Assembly (NCBI GenBank): GCA_013695775.1
Contig: JACCZV010000029.1
Location: forward strand, 1-11,608
Length of the DNA stretch: 11,608 nucleotides
Direction: 5' to 3'
DNA from: Chitinophagales bacterium
GTDB lineage: Bacteria > Bacteroidota > Bacteroidia > Chitinophagales > UBA10324
The notes below the pieces were generated by a model, which was not told the DNA's origin, ran no database searches, and was given only the letters and a program-made list of their open reading frames with translations. Numbering within the stretch: position 1 is the stretch's first letter; each line of letters begins with the position of its first letter. Both the position numbers and the translations under genes were made by a program. This document shows positions 1-7,852 of this stretch, in pieces.

Positions 1-15
1 AATAGCAATGGCTAT

Positions 16-114
16 GAGATTTCTCCTGTCGTCGAAATGACGAACATATTATTGGGTTGTTTGCAGAAGCTGAGTGTGAAGCAATCCGTCATTTCGAACA
101 AGGTGAGAAATCTC
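16..114. repeat. Imperfect palindromic intergenic repeat
   Basis: The left arm (16-42) contains GAGATTTCTC at 16-25 and TCGAAATGACG at 32-42. The right arm (87-114) contains the exact reverse complements CGTCATTTCGA (87-97) and GAGAAATCTC (105-114). The two matched blocks are separated by short unpaired stretches (CTGTCG on the left, ACAAGGT on the right), and the central loop is about 44 bases. It could fold into a long cruciform or RNA hairpin. Intergenic repeats with the ATTTCGA...GAGAAATCTC pattern are, from memory, widely dispersed in Bacteroidota genomes. No transposase or clear target duplication is visible, so a MITE-like origin is inference. Confidence 0.75.
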
Positions 115-221
115 AGTGTCCATTAGAAAATTTTAGAATTGTACTTGTATATTGGGTTAGAAATTCTGATCTATAGGCGAGGTAGAATAAAATTCAATTC
201 ATTCCGTTATCATATTTTACT

Positions 222-950
222 ATGAAACTTAGTGTTGTCATCTTCTTGTTGCTCATAGTCCTTTCATGTAAAAAAGAAGCAGACTCTCTTCCTGATATTA
301 CCACCGGGCTCGTAGTTAATATTCCATTGAATGGAAGTGCTTATGATTCTATCAGCGGAGTTACAGGTGCCGGATATTTCGTAATTCCCATTTTTAACCG
401 CCATGGTGAGACAAACATGGCAATGCAATTCAATCGCAATGATTCCTCATTCATTGATTTTGGTGACCTCCCATCGGCCTCCTTTCCTAACAATATATTT
501 TCCATATGTTGCTGGATAAATGTTCCTGATACGGCAACTGCAATGACAATTTTAAGCAAAAGAGGAGTTACAGGTCCGTGGGAATACAGCTTAGACAGTC
601 ATTTCAGCAAAACAATCTTCAACCTGGACAATTGGGTTTACGATGGAAGCACTACCGTATATGGTATAGATCCATTGAAAGCTTCTGCGCCAATAGAAAC
701 GCAAATCTGGCAACACCTCGCATTTGTGGCCGATGGAATATCATTGAGAGTTTATCTGAACGGTGTATTGCAAAATGGCAGTGATGACCACCATGAAAAT
801 TTTCTACTCTCTGATACCGATGCACATTTCATCATTGGCAATGGCGGAGGCTATGGACAAAATTATTTTTTCAACGGCTCTATAGATGATGTTCGAATCT
901 ATAACATTGCTCTTGAACAATCAACTATTAAATATTTATCTCAACAGTGA
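222..950 (+). CDS. LamG/concanavalin A-like domain lipoprotein
   Basis: The 242-residue product starts with a short lipoprotein signal: MK, a hydrophobic stretch, then the lipobox VLSC with Cys16 as the acylation site. The residues after the cysteine (KKEADS) are charged, resembling the surface-export signals described for Bacteroidota lipoproteins, so an outer-membrane, possibly surface-exposed location is likely. From about residue 30 to the end it is one beta-sandwich of the LamG/Laminin_G_3 type, with a typical final strand block GSIDDVRIYNIALEQ (about 217-231) and the WQHLAFVADG / LRVYLNGVLQ strand pair. Such domains usually bind or accompany glycans; no catalytic domain is attached, so the ligand is unknown. 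It ends 5 bp from the convergent glucosidase gene. No clear promoter or Shine-Dalgarno sequence is seen upstream. Confidence 0.85.
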   Translation: MKLSVVIFLLLIVLSCKKEADSLPDITTGLVVNIPLNGSAYDSISGVTGAGYFVIPIFNRHGETNMAMQFNRNDSSFIDFGDLPSASFPNNIFSICCWINVPDTATAMTILSKRGVTGPWEYSLDSHFSKTIFNLDNWVYDGSTTVYGIDPLKASAPIETQIWQHLAFVADGISLRVYLNGVLQNGSDDHHENFLLSDTDAHFIIGNGGGYGQNYFFNGSIDDVRIYNIALEQSTIKYLSQQ

Positions 951-955
951 AATAA

Positions 956-3445
956 TTATTGGTACTTATTCTCTGCTGCTATAATCTCAATTTTTTTGAA
1001 ATTTTTTATTGCGCGAAATACCAATATGTTGCCTTTTCTCACCTGTTTTACTCCTGACAATTGTTTTCCATTTAACAATACTTTTGAAAATTTAAATGGC
1101 AACCCATATATTTTTATACGATAATATTCATACCGGGGTGTATACATCCCTTCTATAACCTGGTGTATTTGCAGCATCTCCTCATTTCCGCTGGTCTCAA
1201 ATTTTTTTTCAAGATAAATATTCTGTTCATAGCCAAAAGTATCTCCGTTATCTTCAAACATAAATGAATTTACATGATAAGGCGCGTAATAAACATTGAG
1301 CAGCATTTCATGAATTTCATACTCACCCACATATTGCATCACAGGATATTCAGGAATTACAGAACCTGCTTTAACGAAAATCGGAATGGTATCAAGTGGT
1401 GCCGGCACCTCATAGTATGTCCCTCCGTTCCATACAGAAAGATCCCAGAAGTGATACCACATGCCCTTAGGTAAATAAACCTCCCTCGATACCACTCCTT
1501 TTTCAATTACCGGTGCAATCAAAAGCTTATCGCCCAAAGTAAATTCATCATCACGGGAATAATTTTGTTCATGCTCCTGTTCCAACATTGATAATGGACG
1601 AAGCATTGGAAAATAATATTTATGGTTTTCCCAGAAAGCAGAATAGATGTATGGAAGAAGCTTGTATCGAAGTGATATAAATTTCTTTGCCAGTTTCTCA
1701 TACCCTGAGCCAAATGTCCATGGCTCTCGTGCTCCTGTATTTCCTGCAGAATGAACACGCATCAAAGGAGAAAAGACACCAAACTGCATCCACCGGATAT
1801 ATAGCTCGCCGGTTGGCTCACCGGTGAAACCTCCAATATCCGAGCCGCTGAAAGATATTCCGGAGATGCTTAGTCGCTGCAACATTTGAACGGCGAGCTT
1901 CAAATGATCCCAGGTAGCCATATTATCTCCCGTCCATGTGGAGCTGTATCGCTGCACTCCGGAGTAGCCTGACCGGGTGATGGTAAAAGGACGCTTGTTC
2001 CTCTGATGCTTTTTCAATCCCTCATAGGTAGCTCGCACCATCTGCATTCCGTAGATGTTATGGGCTTTCCTGTGTGATCCACGGTAACCCTCGAAATGAT
2101 GCCGAACATCCAATGGAAAAGTTCCCTTTCCAAATACCACCGGCTCATTCATATCATTCCACACTCCTGCTACTCCCTGTTCTACAAATTCTTTAAATAA
2201 ATCGCCCCACCAATTTCTCACTTTTGGGTTGGTGAAATCGGGAAACTGGCAGCGGCCAGGCCACACGGGCCCTTCCATAAAATAGTCATCGCCACGCCGG
2301 CAGAAATACTTGTTATCTCTCCCCTCCTGAAAAATCCAATATTGTTCATCCACCATTATGCCAGGGTCAATGATAACAATGGTTTTAAAACCGAGCCCGG
2401 AAAGCTCACCAATCATCTTTTTCGGGTTGGGAAAAAACTTCCGGTTCCAGGTAAAGCAGCGGTAGCCATCCATATAGTCAATGTCCAGATGAAGGGCATC
2501 ACACGGTATTTTCTTAGCTCTGAAAGTATGCGCCAGCTCTTTTACTATTGATTCAGGATAATAGCTCCAGCGACTTTGATGAAAGCCTAAGGCCCACAGG
2601 GGAGGCAGTGGATGTGAACCAGTTAGCATCGTATAGCGCTTAACCACATCCATCATATGAGGGCCGTGGATGTAATAATATTGCATCTCGCCTCCATCAG
2701 TCCAAAAGCTCACCTTATCTTTTTCTTCTGCAGCAAAATCAAAATAGCTGCGAAAAGTATTGTCGAAAAACATCCCATAGCTAACGCCTTTATGAATACC
2801 GATGTAGAAGGGAATATTCTTATACAATGGATCACTGTTACGCTCATATGCATATGCATCCGTACCCCACATCGTAAATCGTTTGCCTAGCAGATCAAGG
2901 TCAGAGGGTTTATCACCCAGCCCAAAAAAATGTTCACCTTGCTGCCGCTTCTTCGAGCAATAGACATAATATCCTCCAAACTCAGCATTCTCTTCCCAGT
3001 GCATTGGCCGCGAATCTTCATTTATTACCACGTCATCCACGTCAAGGAACGAGACATAAAAGTCAGCCTTTCGTACGTGACATGATATAGTATTTGTTGA
3101 AATACGATAATAGTCTGGGGTCTCGGTAGTTTGAATATCTGTTATATGGAATTTGAAATCGTCAATAGCATATGAAAATTCCTCAAGAAATTCGCCTTGC
3201 GGAGCCATCCTCACCCTGATAATCTCATCACTGATTACTTTTACTTCAACATCGGAAATGCCATCGGTTAATATAAAATGATTGCCCGCCGTTGTCAGTT
3301 GCTTTACATTTCTCAAATATTGTTTGCTGATCGGGGGAATTACAATATCAGGAACATCAATCTGGTTAATATGCGCCTGCACCAACACTTCCTCAATCAT
3401 TTCAGGCGACACTTCTTTTTTATTAGTTAAGTCATCCATATGCAA
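956..3445 (-). CDS. Glycoside hydrolase family 31 alpha-glucosidase
   Basis: The 829-residue protein is a complete family 31 glycosidase, which releases alpha-linked glucose from oligosaccharide ends by a retaining mechanism. An N-terminal mutarotase-like beta-sandwich (about 55-260) precedes the (beta/alpha)8 barrel. The barrel shows LHLDIDYMDGY (318-328), the nucleophile motif GVWNDMNEP with Asp431, the acid/base motif STWTGDN with Asp507, and GSDIGGF (534-540). C-terminal beta domains follow, with PLDTIPIFVKAGSVIP typical of the family. There is no signal peptide or lipobox, so it should act in the cytosol on imported oligosaccharides. ATG at 3445 and ATG at 3439 are both possible starts. 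Family 31 also contains alpha-xylosidases and other activities; alpha-glucosidase is the likeliest by overall pattern. It stands alone on the minus strand, without a visible transporter or regulator beside it. Confidence 0.93.
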   Translation of the reverse strand: MHMDDLTNKKEVSPEMIEEVLVQAHINQIDVPDIVIPPISKQYLRNVKQLTTAGNHFILTDGISDVEVKVISDEIIRVRMAPQGEFLEEFSYAIDDFKFHITDIQTTETPDYYRISTNTISCHVRKADFYVSFLDVDDVVINEDSRPMHWEENAEFGGYYVYCSKKRQQGEHFFGLGDKPSDLDLLGKRFTMWGTDAYAYERNSDPLYKNIPFYIGIHKGVSYGMFFDNTFRSYFDFAAEEKDKVSFWTDGGEMQYYYIHGPHMMDVVKRYTMLTGSHPLPPLWALGFHQSRWSYYPESIVKELAHTFRAKKIPCDALHLDIDYMDGYRCFTWNRKFFPNPKKMIGELSGLGFKTIVIIDPGIMVDEQYWIFQEGRDNKYFCRRGDDYFMEGPVWPGRCQFPDFTNPKVRNWWGDLFKEFVEQGVAGVWNDMNEPVVFGKGTFPLDVRHHFEGYRGSHRKAHNIYGMQMVRATYEGLKKHQRNKRPFTITRSGYSGVQRYSSTWTGDNMATWDHLKLAVQMLQRLSISGISFSGSDIGGFTGEPTGELYIRWMQFGVFSPLMRVHSAGNTGAREPWTFGSGYEKLAKKFISLRYKLLPYIYSAFWENHKYYFPMLRPLSMLEQEHEQNYSRDDEFTLGDKLLIAPVIEKGVVSREVYLPKGMWYHFWDLSVWNGGTYYEVPAPLDTIPIFVKAGSVIPEYPVMQYVGEYEIHEMLLNVYYAPYHVNSFMFEDNGDTFGYEQNIYLEKKFETSGNEEMLQIHQVIEGMYTPRYEYYRIKIYGLPFKFSKVLLNGKQLSGVKQVRKGNILVFRAIKNFKKIEIIAAENKYQ

Positions 3446-3676
3446 AAATCTAAAGCCAATTATACACGATTTTGCTAAAAACAGATTATTAGCAGCTTAT
3501 AAGTTATCCTCATAGATGTTGAATGCCGCAATGATTCCATCTGATTAGTATCCGGAAAACATTATTCTTTTTAGATACGAAGTTTCATGTTCGAATAGAT
3601 TTGCCTTAGCTGTAACATAGGTTTACGGCCTGATTCCTTTTACTTTGCTGAAGACATATTTGATAAACATTCCATC

Positions 3677-4129
3677 ATGAATATAAAAAAAGCCATGCTG
3701 AGTTTTAAGCCTGCCATGAACGGCCTAAAAACCGGGTTTATGACAGAAAATAATCTTAAAATACATTTAGTTGCGGCTATTGCTGTTATCCTCGCAGGAT
3801 ATTTTTTTAAGATTATGCGGAATGACTGGCTTTGGCTGGTGGCAGCAATGGGGTTGGTATTTACTACTGAATTTTTGAACACTGCAGTAGAAAAACTCAC
3901 CGACCTTGTATCTCCGGATTATAATGAATTGGCAGGCAGAGTTAAAGATATCGCAGCAGCCGCTGTTGTTATTATTTGCCTCACAGCAGCCCTCATTGGG
4001 CTCATCGTTTTTTTTCCATATTTAGCGCAGTACAGCAATCTTTTTAAAGAACCAGTCCAATACATGCAAAATCTAAGATGTTTACCCGCCCTTTTACATC
4101 AGTTGGCAGTTTGCTACGGGCTATCTTGA
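3677..4129 (+). CDS. dgkA: DgkA-family membrane lipid kinase (diacylglycerol or undecaprenol kinase)
   Basis: This small integral inner-membrane kinase phosphorylates a lipid alcohol with ATP. The family's conserved acidic set is all present: Glu24 in TENN, then Glu65, Asn68, Glu72 and Asp76 in EFLNTAVEKLTD, and Asp91 in GRVKD. These lie exactly four positions before the equivalent E. coli DgkA residues (28, 69, 72, 76, 80, 95). Three hydrophobic segments are visible at about 30-48, 50-66 and 92-116. Whether the substrate is diacylglycerol or undecaprenol cannot be told from sequence; many relatives outside Proteobacteria are undecaprenol kinases. The product is 150 residues, about 25-30 longer than usual; the extra tail after about residue 118 has no recognisable conservation. 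It lies upstream of, and on the same strand as, the glycosyltransferase group. Confidence 0.9.
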   Translation: MNIKKAMLSFKPAMNGLKTGFMTENNLKIHLVAAIAVILAGYFFKIMRNDWLWLVAAMGLVFTTEFLNTAVEKLTDLVSPDYNELAGRVKDIAAAAVVIICLTAALIGLIVFFPYLAQYSNLFKEPVQYMQNLRCLPALLHQLAVCYGLS

Positions 4130-4166
4130 GATTCAATTAATTGTTGATGTTCGTAATAAAAAAGGG

Positions 4167-4700
4167 ATGCTTTTTATTTATCTTAAGCCAATAAACTTTT
4201 TCATGCGCTCGGTCCTGAAGCCGTTCAAAAGGCTCATTCCGGCGAAATATCAGATACCGGTTAATGGTGTGTTTAGCTTAGGAATTGGTATAGACAATTA
4301 CATATTTCTTCACTCAAATCCTACCAGTCACATCACTAAAGTTCTTTACTGGAATGGGATAAAGGGTTATGAATTTCCTACAGTTAAAATTTTTATGAAA
4401 CTGGTAAAAAAGTCTTCCCGGTTCTATGACATCGGGGCACATTTTGGTTATTATTCTATGCTTGCTAATGCCATAAAAATGATAAAATATCCATTGTTGC
4501 CTTTGAGCCCATGCCGGGCGCGTTTCACTATCTGAAAAAGAACTGTAGTCTCAACAACATTAAGAACATCAGGCTGGAGCAGTTGGCGCTGCTGGATCAT
4601 TCTGGAAACGTAAAATTTCAACAGTCCATTAATCCAAAATTCAAAAACTCCTTTTGCTGATGAATACTGCTGCAATGGAATACCTGTTAGCGAGCCATAA
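4167..4700 (+). pseudogene. Truncated, frameshifted FkbM-type methyltransferase
   Basis: FkbM proteins are SAM-dependent O-methyltransferases often found with polysaccharide genes. The first frame (4167 to about 4478) encodes residues up to FYDIGAHFGYYSMLANAIK, containing the SAM-binding motif I. The reading then moves to a second frame (about 4478-4655) that gives IVAFEPMPGAFHYLKKN and RLEQLALLDHSGNVKF, the typical next block of the family. The first shift sits at an A5 run (4475-4479); one more A would restore the frame. A second shift at a T4 run (4652-4655) would continue as FADEYCCNGIPVSEP to a stop at 4698-4700. The conserved second half, normally with an IKIDVEG-like motif, is absent, and the next gene starts 6 bases later. 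This is probably a decayed gene; the homopolymer shifts could also be sequencing errors. The true start is uncertain (ATG 4167 or 4203). Confidence 0.8.
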
Positions 4701-4706
4701 AAGTAG

Positions 4707-5918
4707 ATGAAGAACAAGCCACTGATCCTATTCTTTCCTTTCAATTTGCTTTCTCATTACCTGAGGTGTTTGCAGTTGGCTCAGGAACTTCGTAACGATT
4801 TTGAAATTGCGTTTTGTTATTCTGAAACATATGAAAAATGGCTTGTTGGCTACTCAACTTTTCATTGTGAAGTATTAGCTTCCGAGGAGGTGATGGCTTG
4901 TGCCGAAAAATTTGATTTCTCCTGGTTAAATATTGGGAACATAGAACGCGTTTTTCTAAGCCAGGTGAGTGCACTACAAAAACTAAAGCCTGAAATGGTA
5001 ATTGGAGATGCAGCTTTCACCTTAAAAATGGCAGCAGAGAAATGCAACGTTCCGTATATTTCCGTCATTAATGGGTACATGTCGAAATACTATTCGCATC
5101 CCAGAAAATTATCCAAAACGCATGCGGCCCACAAACATTTAAATAATTTACCTCGTGGCATAGCTGATAGCATTACACAATTTGCCGAGAGGTGGGCCTT
5201 TAAAGAGGTACACCGCCCATTCAGGGTACTCCGTAAAACATACCACCTTAAAAAGCTGAAAACCTATCCTGATGAGCTGGAGGGTGATCATACTTTGATT
5301 TGCGATGTGCCGCAATTGTTTCCACAAAAAGCGTTGCCTGCAACTTACCAATACATTGGTCCTTTATTCTATTCAACCGATGCCAAAGAAGATGAAATTA
5401 TTGAGAGGCTAAACCCTAATAAACCTACCATTCTTGTTTCATTTGGGAGTTCGGGAAATTGGCAAAAACTTCATTTACTAAATGATGTTGTCTTTCATGA
5501 ATTTAACATCATTACGGCTGGAGATAATGGTTCAGTGGTTGTTGGTAACCATGTAATTAGCAAACCTTTCATAAACAATGTCAGTATATTGCCTTTGTCA
5601 GATTTGATGATTTGTCACGGAGGAAACGGAACCATTTATCAGGCGCTCTTTTGCAATGTTCCTATTCTTGCTATTACAAGCCACTTTGAGCAGGAATGGA
5701 ATATGCATAGGATTGAGCAATTAGACCTCGGAGCATTCATTGATGATGTGTCATCAGCTTCGGAACTGAAGTCACAGGTTTTAAGGATGATTGGCCAAAA
5801 ACCTGTTATCGATTTTCGAAAACTTATTATGAATTATACTTCAGATTACAGGAAGGAAGTTCTTAATAAAGCGATGGAATGTATTCAGAATATTAAATTA
5901 AATAATGCAAAAATTTAG
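4707..5918 (+). CDS. GT1/MurG-like glycosyltransferase (GT-B fold)
   Basis: The 403-residue protein looks like a cytosolic GT-B glycosyltransferase that moves a sugar from a nucleotide donor to a lipid or small-molecule acceptor. The N-terminal half opens with a beta strand and loop (PLILFFPFNLLSHYLRCLQL), as in MGT/UDP-glycosyltransferases. The C-terminal donor-binding domain shows ILVSFGSSGNW (242-252), PLSDLMICHGGNGTIYQAL (296-314) with the diagnostic HGGNGT at 304-309, and the sugar-contact region HFEQEWNMHRIEQLDLG (326-342). There is no signal peptide and no clear transmembrane span. The start at 4707 follows the methyltransferase remnant by 6 bases and lacks a visible ribosome site, which fits Bacteroidota A-rich leaders. 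Its neighbours (lipid kinase, methyltransferase remnant) suggest glycolipid or envelope-glycan work, but donor and acceptor are unknown. Confidence 0.87.
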   Translation: MKNKPLILFFPFNLLSHYLRCLQLAQELRNDFEIAFCYSETYEKWLVGYSTFHCEVLASEEVMACAEKFDFSWLNIGNIERVFLSQVSALQKLKPEMVIGDAAFTLKMAAEKCNVPYISVINGYMSKYYSHPRKLSKTHAAHKHLNNLPRGIADSITQFAERWAFKEVHRPFRVLRKTYHLKKLKTYPDELEGDHTLICDVPQLFPQKALPATYQYIGPLFYSTDAKEDEIIERLNPNKPTILVSFGSSGNWQKLHLLNDVVFHEFNIITAGDNGSVVVGNHVISKPFINNVSILPLSDLMICHGGNGTIYQALFCNVPILAITSHFEQEWNMHRIEQLDLGAFIDDVSSASELKSQVLRMIGQKPVIDFRKLIMNYTSDYRKEVLNKAMECIQNIKLNNAKI

Positions 5919-5965
5919 TTTTATGCAGACAATTCAGACCCGCTCAGCATGAACATAAATAGCAG

Positions 5966-6021
5966 GTCTCTCTCACGGTGAGCCATTGTCACAGTGATCG
6001 GAGTCGAACTGTGTGTGAGAC
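5966..6021. repeat. Nested palindromic repeat with GGAGTCGAA core
   Basis: The outer arms are GTCTCTCTCAC (5966-5976) and GTGTGTGAGAC (6011-6021), complementary at 9 of 11 positions. An inner perfect stem CACAGT (5990-5995) / ACTGTG (6008-6013) encloses TGATCGGAGTCGAA-like sequence. The core resembles the TGAGCGGAGTCGAA palindromes that I recall as abundant in Bacteroidota intergenic DNA. It fills most of the gap between the convergent glycosyltransferase and repeat-protein genes. There is no T-run on either side, so it is not a standard intrinsic terminator, although its hairpin could still protect the 3' ends of the transcripts. Confidence 0.6.
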
Positions 6022-6027
6022 TTGGGA

Positions 6028-7647
6028 CTATTCTTGCTTTACAAATTTGAGAACTTCGTTGGTGCCCGCTTCTTTATTGATGATTTGAAGAGTGTAAACT
6101 CCATTGGGTAGCCCCGATGTATTAATCTGTGCTTGCATGTTTTGAAGATCCGTAAGAACTCCTTCATAGATGTAATCTCCGGGCAGTGTTGTTTGTCCGT
6201 GAGGATTGCCAGAAAATAGATCAATCATATTCCCCTGCACATCATACACGCGCATGATGAAATCACTTGTAGATGTTGTCATACTTATCATGAGTTCGTT
6301 TTGAACAGGATTAGGGTATATTGAAATTAATCTGTTTTTTATTGATTCAATCCCTGTGGTTGTATCGGCTGCTAATTTTACAATCCAATAATCAATATCT
6401 CCATGATTTCCTGAAACATCGCCGTCATTAGAGTCAGACCAGCCTGCAATAACAAACCCGCCGTCAATAGTTTGATCAACCGAATTCGCATTATCTTCAT
6501 TGCTTCCTCCTATAGGTTTTTGCCATTGTAAATTACCGCCAGCATCAAGTTTTACGATCCAGCAGTCACCATTACTATAATTTCCTACAATGTCTCCATC
6601 ATTTGAAGCGGATCCACCTGCAACCAGATAGCCACCATCGGCTGCCTGAAGAACTGAATTTGCCATATCAATACCGCTTCCTCCAAAAGATTTCTGCCAT
6701 TCTAAATTTCCATCAGCATCCAGCCTTACAATCCAGGCATCGTCTTTTCCATGGTTTCCAAAGACATCTCCATCATTGGATTTAGATTTTCCCGCAACAA
6801 TATAACCACCGTCAGCAGTTTGTTTAATCGAACTTGCTCTATCTTCCTTACTTCCTCCTAAAGATTTTTGCCACATCAAATTTCCCTCTGCATCTAATTT
6901 TATTATCCAATAATCTCCACCCCCATGATTTCCTGAAACAATACCACTAAATGAATATGACACACCGGCTGCAATAAATCCACTGTCAGTGGTTTGTTGA
7001 ATAGACAACGCAAAATCATCGTTCTCTCCTCCAAAGTTTTTTTGCCAAATCATATTTCCGGAAGCATCGAGTTTTACAATCCAATAATCGAGCAATCCAT
7101 AGCTTACCGAATCCTCAGTATGAGATCTTCCCGCCACAATAAAACCGCTATCAGATGTCTGTTGTATAGACTGAGCTTTATCATAGTTGCTGCTACCCAA
7201 AGATTTCTGCCATATTATATTTCCATTCGAATCTAATTTCACAATCCAGTAATCAGAAAATCCAAAATTCTCCGTAACGTCGCCGCTACTTGAATCAGAC
7301 CATCCAGCTATAATAAATCCACCATCATCAGCTTGTGCAACAGAATGCGCTTCATCAGTGCCGCTTCCTCCCAAAGACTTTTGCCATATTAAGTTTCCAA
7401 AGGCATCTAAATTCAGTATCCAATAATCATAATTACCATGATTTCCAGAAACATCTCCATCATTGGAGTTAGAATATCCTGCCACGATAAATCCACCGCT
7501 GTTAGTTTGTTGAACTGAACGCGCTTCCTCCCTATTAAGACCTCCGAAGGATTTTTGCCATTCAATGGCAGGAGTTACTTGTGCGTAAAGTGGATTGAAG
7601 TGCAACATTAATTGGATAAGAAGAATAATTTTTGAAAAATTTTTCAT
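6028..7647 (-). CDS. Secreted T9SS protein built of seven ~57-residue repeats
   Basis: I chose the ATG at 7647 because it puts MKNFSK directly before a normal hydrophobic signal peptide ending LYA|Q. An in-frame ATG at 7677 would add ten residues (549 in total) and an unusual N-terminus. The mature protein is seven consecutive repeats (6367-7557) with the pattern QKSxGGxxxDxAxSIQQT, DGGFIVAGxSxSNDGD and DYWIVKLDxxGN. This suggests a beta-propeller or similar all-beta fold; the SNDGD turns are acidic and could bind calcium, but that is inference. The C-terminus (from about residue 452 of the long form) is a type A Por sorting domain: SIYPNPVQNEL, MRVYDVQGNMIDL, LPNGVYTLQI, LKFVKQ. It should be exported through Sec, then T9SS, and anchored or released at the cell surface. 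No enzymatic motif is seen. It converges on the glycosyltransferase gene. Confidence 0.88.
   Translation of the reverse strand: MKNFSKIILLIQLMLHFNPLYAQVTPAIEWQKSFGGLNREEARSVQQTNSGGFIVAGYSNSNDGDVSGNHGNYDYWILNLDAFGNLIWQKSLGGSGTDEAHSVAQADDGGFIIAGWSDSSSGDVTENFGFSDYWIVKLDSNGNIIWQKSLGSSNYDKAQSIQQTSDSGFIVAGRSHTEDSVSYGLLDYWIVKLDASGNMIWQKNFGGENDDFALSIQQTTDSGFIAAGVSYSFSGIVSGNHGGGDYWIIKLDAEGNLMWQKSLGGSKEDRASSIKQTADGGYIVAGKSKSNDGDVFGNHGKDDAWIVRLDADGNLEWQKSFGGSGIDMANSVLQAADGGYLVAGGSASNDGDIVGNYSNGDCWIVKLDAGGNLQWQKPIGGSNEDNANSVDQTIDGGFVIAGWSDSNDGDVSGNHGDIDYWIVKLAADTTTGIESIKNRLISIYPNPVQNELMISMTTSTSDFIMRVYDVQGNMIDLFSGNPHGQTTLPGDYIYEGVLTDLQNMQAQINTSGLPNGVYTLQIINKEAGTNEVLKFVKQE
6367..7557 (-). repeat. Seven tandem coding repeats of about 170 bp
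   Basis: The central part of the T9SS repeat protein is seven in-frame units of about 54-58 codons. Each starts at a WQK-S-GG block and includes SxxQTxDGGxIxAG and DYWIVKLD. Units 3 and 4 are the most divergent: unit 3 lacks the SNDGDVSGNHG turn and is shorter, and unit 4 replaces it with SFSGIVSGNHG. Units differ by many synonymous and non-synonymous changes, so this is not a recent perfect duplication, but assembly or recombination could still change the copy number. Confidence 0.8.
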
Positions 7648-7780
7648 GGAAATTTTTTTAAACGAGAAGTAGCTCAATAAAATTACAAAATATTGTGGCC
7701 TTGGAAATTACATCAATTATCTTGCTCACAAAACAACACATTTCGCTGCTACCTGCTTATTAAATTGACCTAAAAAGGTG

Positions 7781-7822
7781 AAAAAAATAAGAAGCCGTCT
7801 CAAATTAATCTTGAAACGGCTT
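7781..7822 (-). terminator. Intrinsic terminator of the Kelch/DUF4907 operon
   Basis: A 12-bp stem is formed by 7792-7803 (AAGCCGTCTCAA) and 7811-7822 (TTGAAACGGCTT), with one mismatched position (a G:U or A:C pair, depending on the strand) and a 7-base loop. Read on the minus strand, the hairpin is followed by a T-rich run (the complement of 7781-7790, AAAAAAATAA). It starts about 30 bases after the stop codon of the Kelch-like gene, as expected for Rho-independent termination of that transcript. On the plus strand no T-run follows. Confidence 0.88.
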
Positions 7823-7852
7823 TAATGGCTGAAATATATTCAAAGTAACGAT

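Noticed and set aside
3457..3464. Possible promoter -7 box TATAATTG (minus strand) just upstream of the GH31 start
   Set aside because: It matches TAnnTTTG at five of six defined positions, but the nearest -33-like TCTG is at the wrong spacing, and the leader would be only a few bases.
4697..4795. Frame IKVDEEQATDPILS as a continuation of the FkbM gene
   Set aside because: After IKVDEE it shows no methyltransferase motif, and it overlaps the start of the glycosyltransferase in a different frame; only a possible junction scar.
7677..7677. Upstream ATG as start of the seven-repeat T9SS gene
   Set aside because: It would place ten non-typical residues (MSYFSFKKIS) before an otherwise perfect signal peptide that begins at the ATG at 7647.
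7768..7779. Small inverted repeat ACCT-AAAA-AGGT as a separate terminator
   Set aside because: The stem is only 4 bp and no T-run follows; the strong hairpin next to it explains termination.
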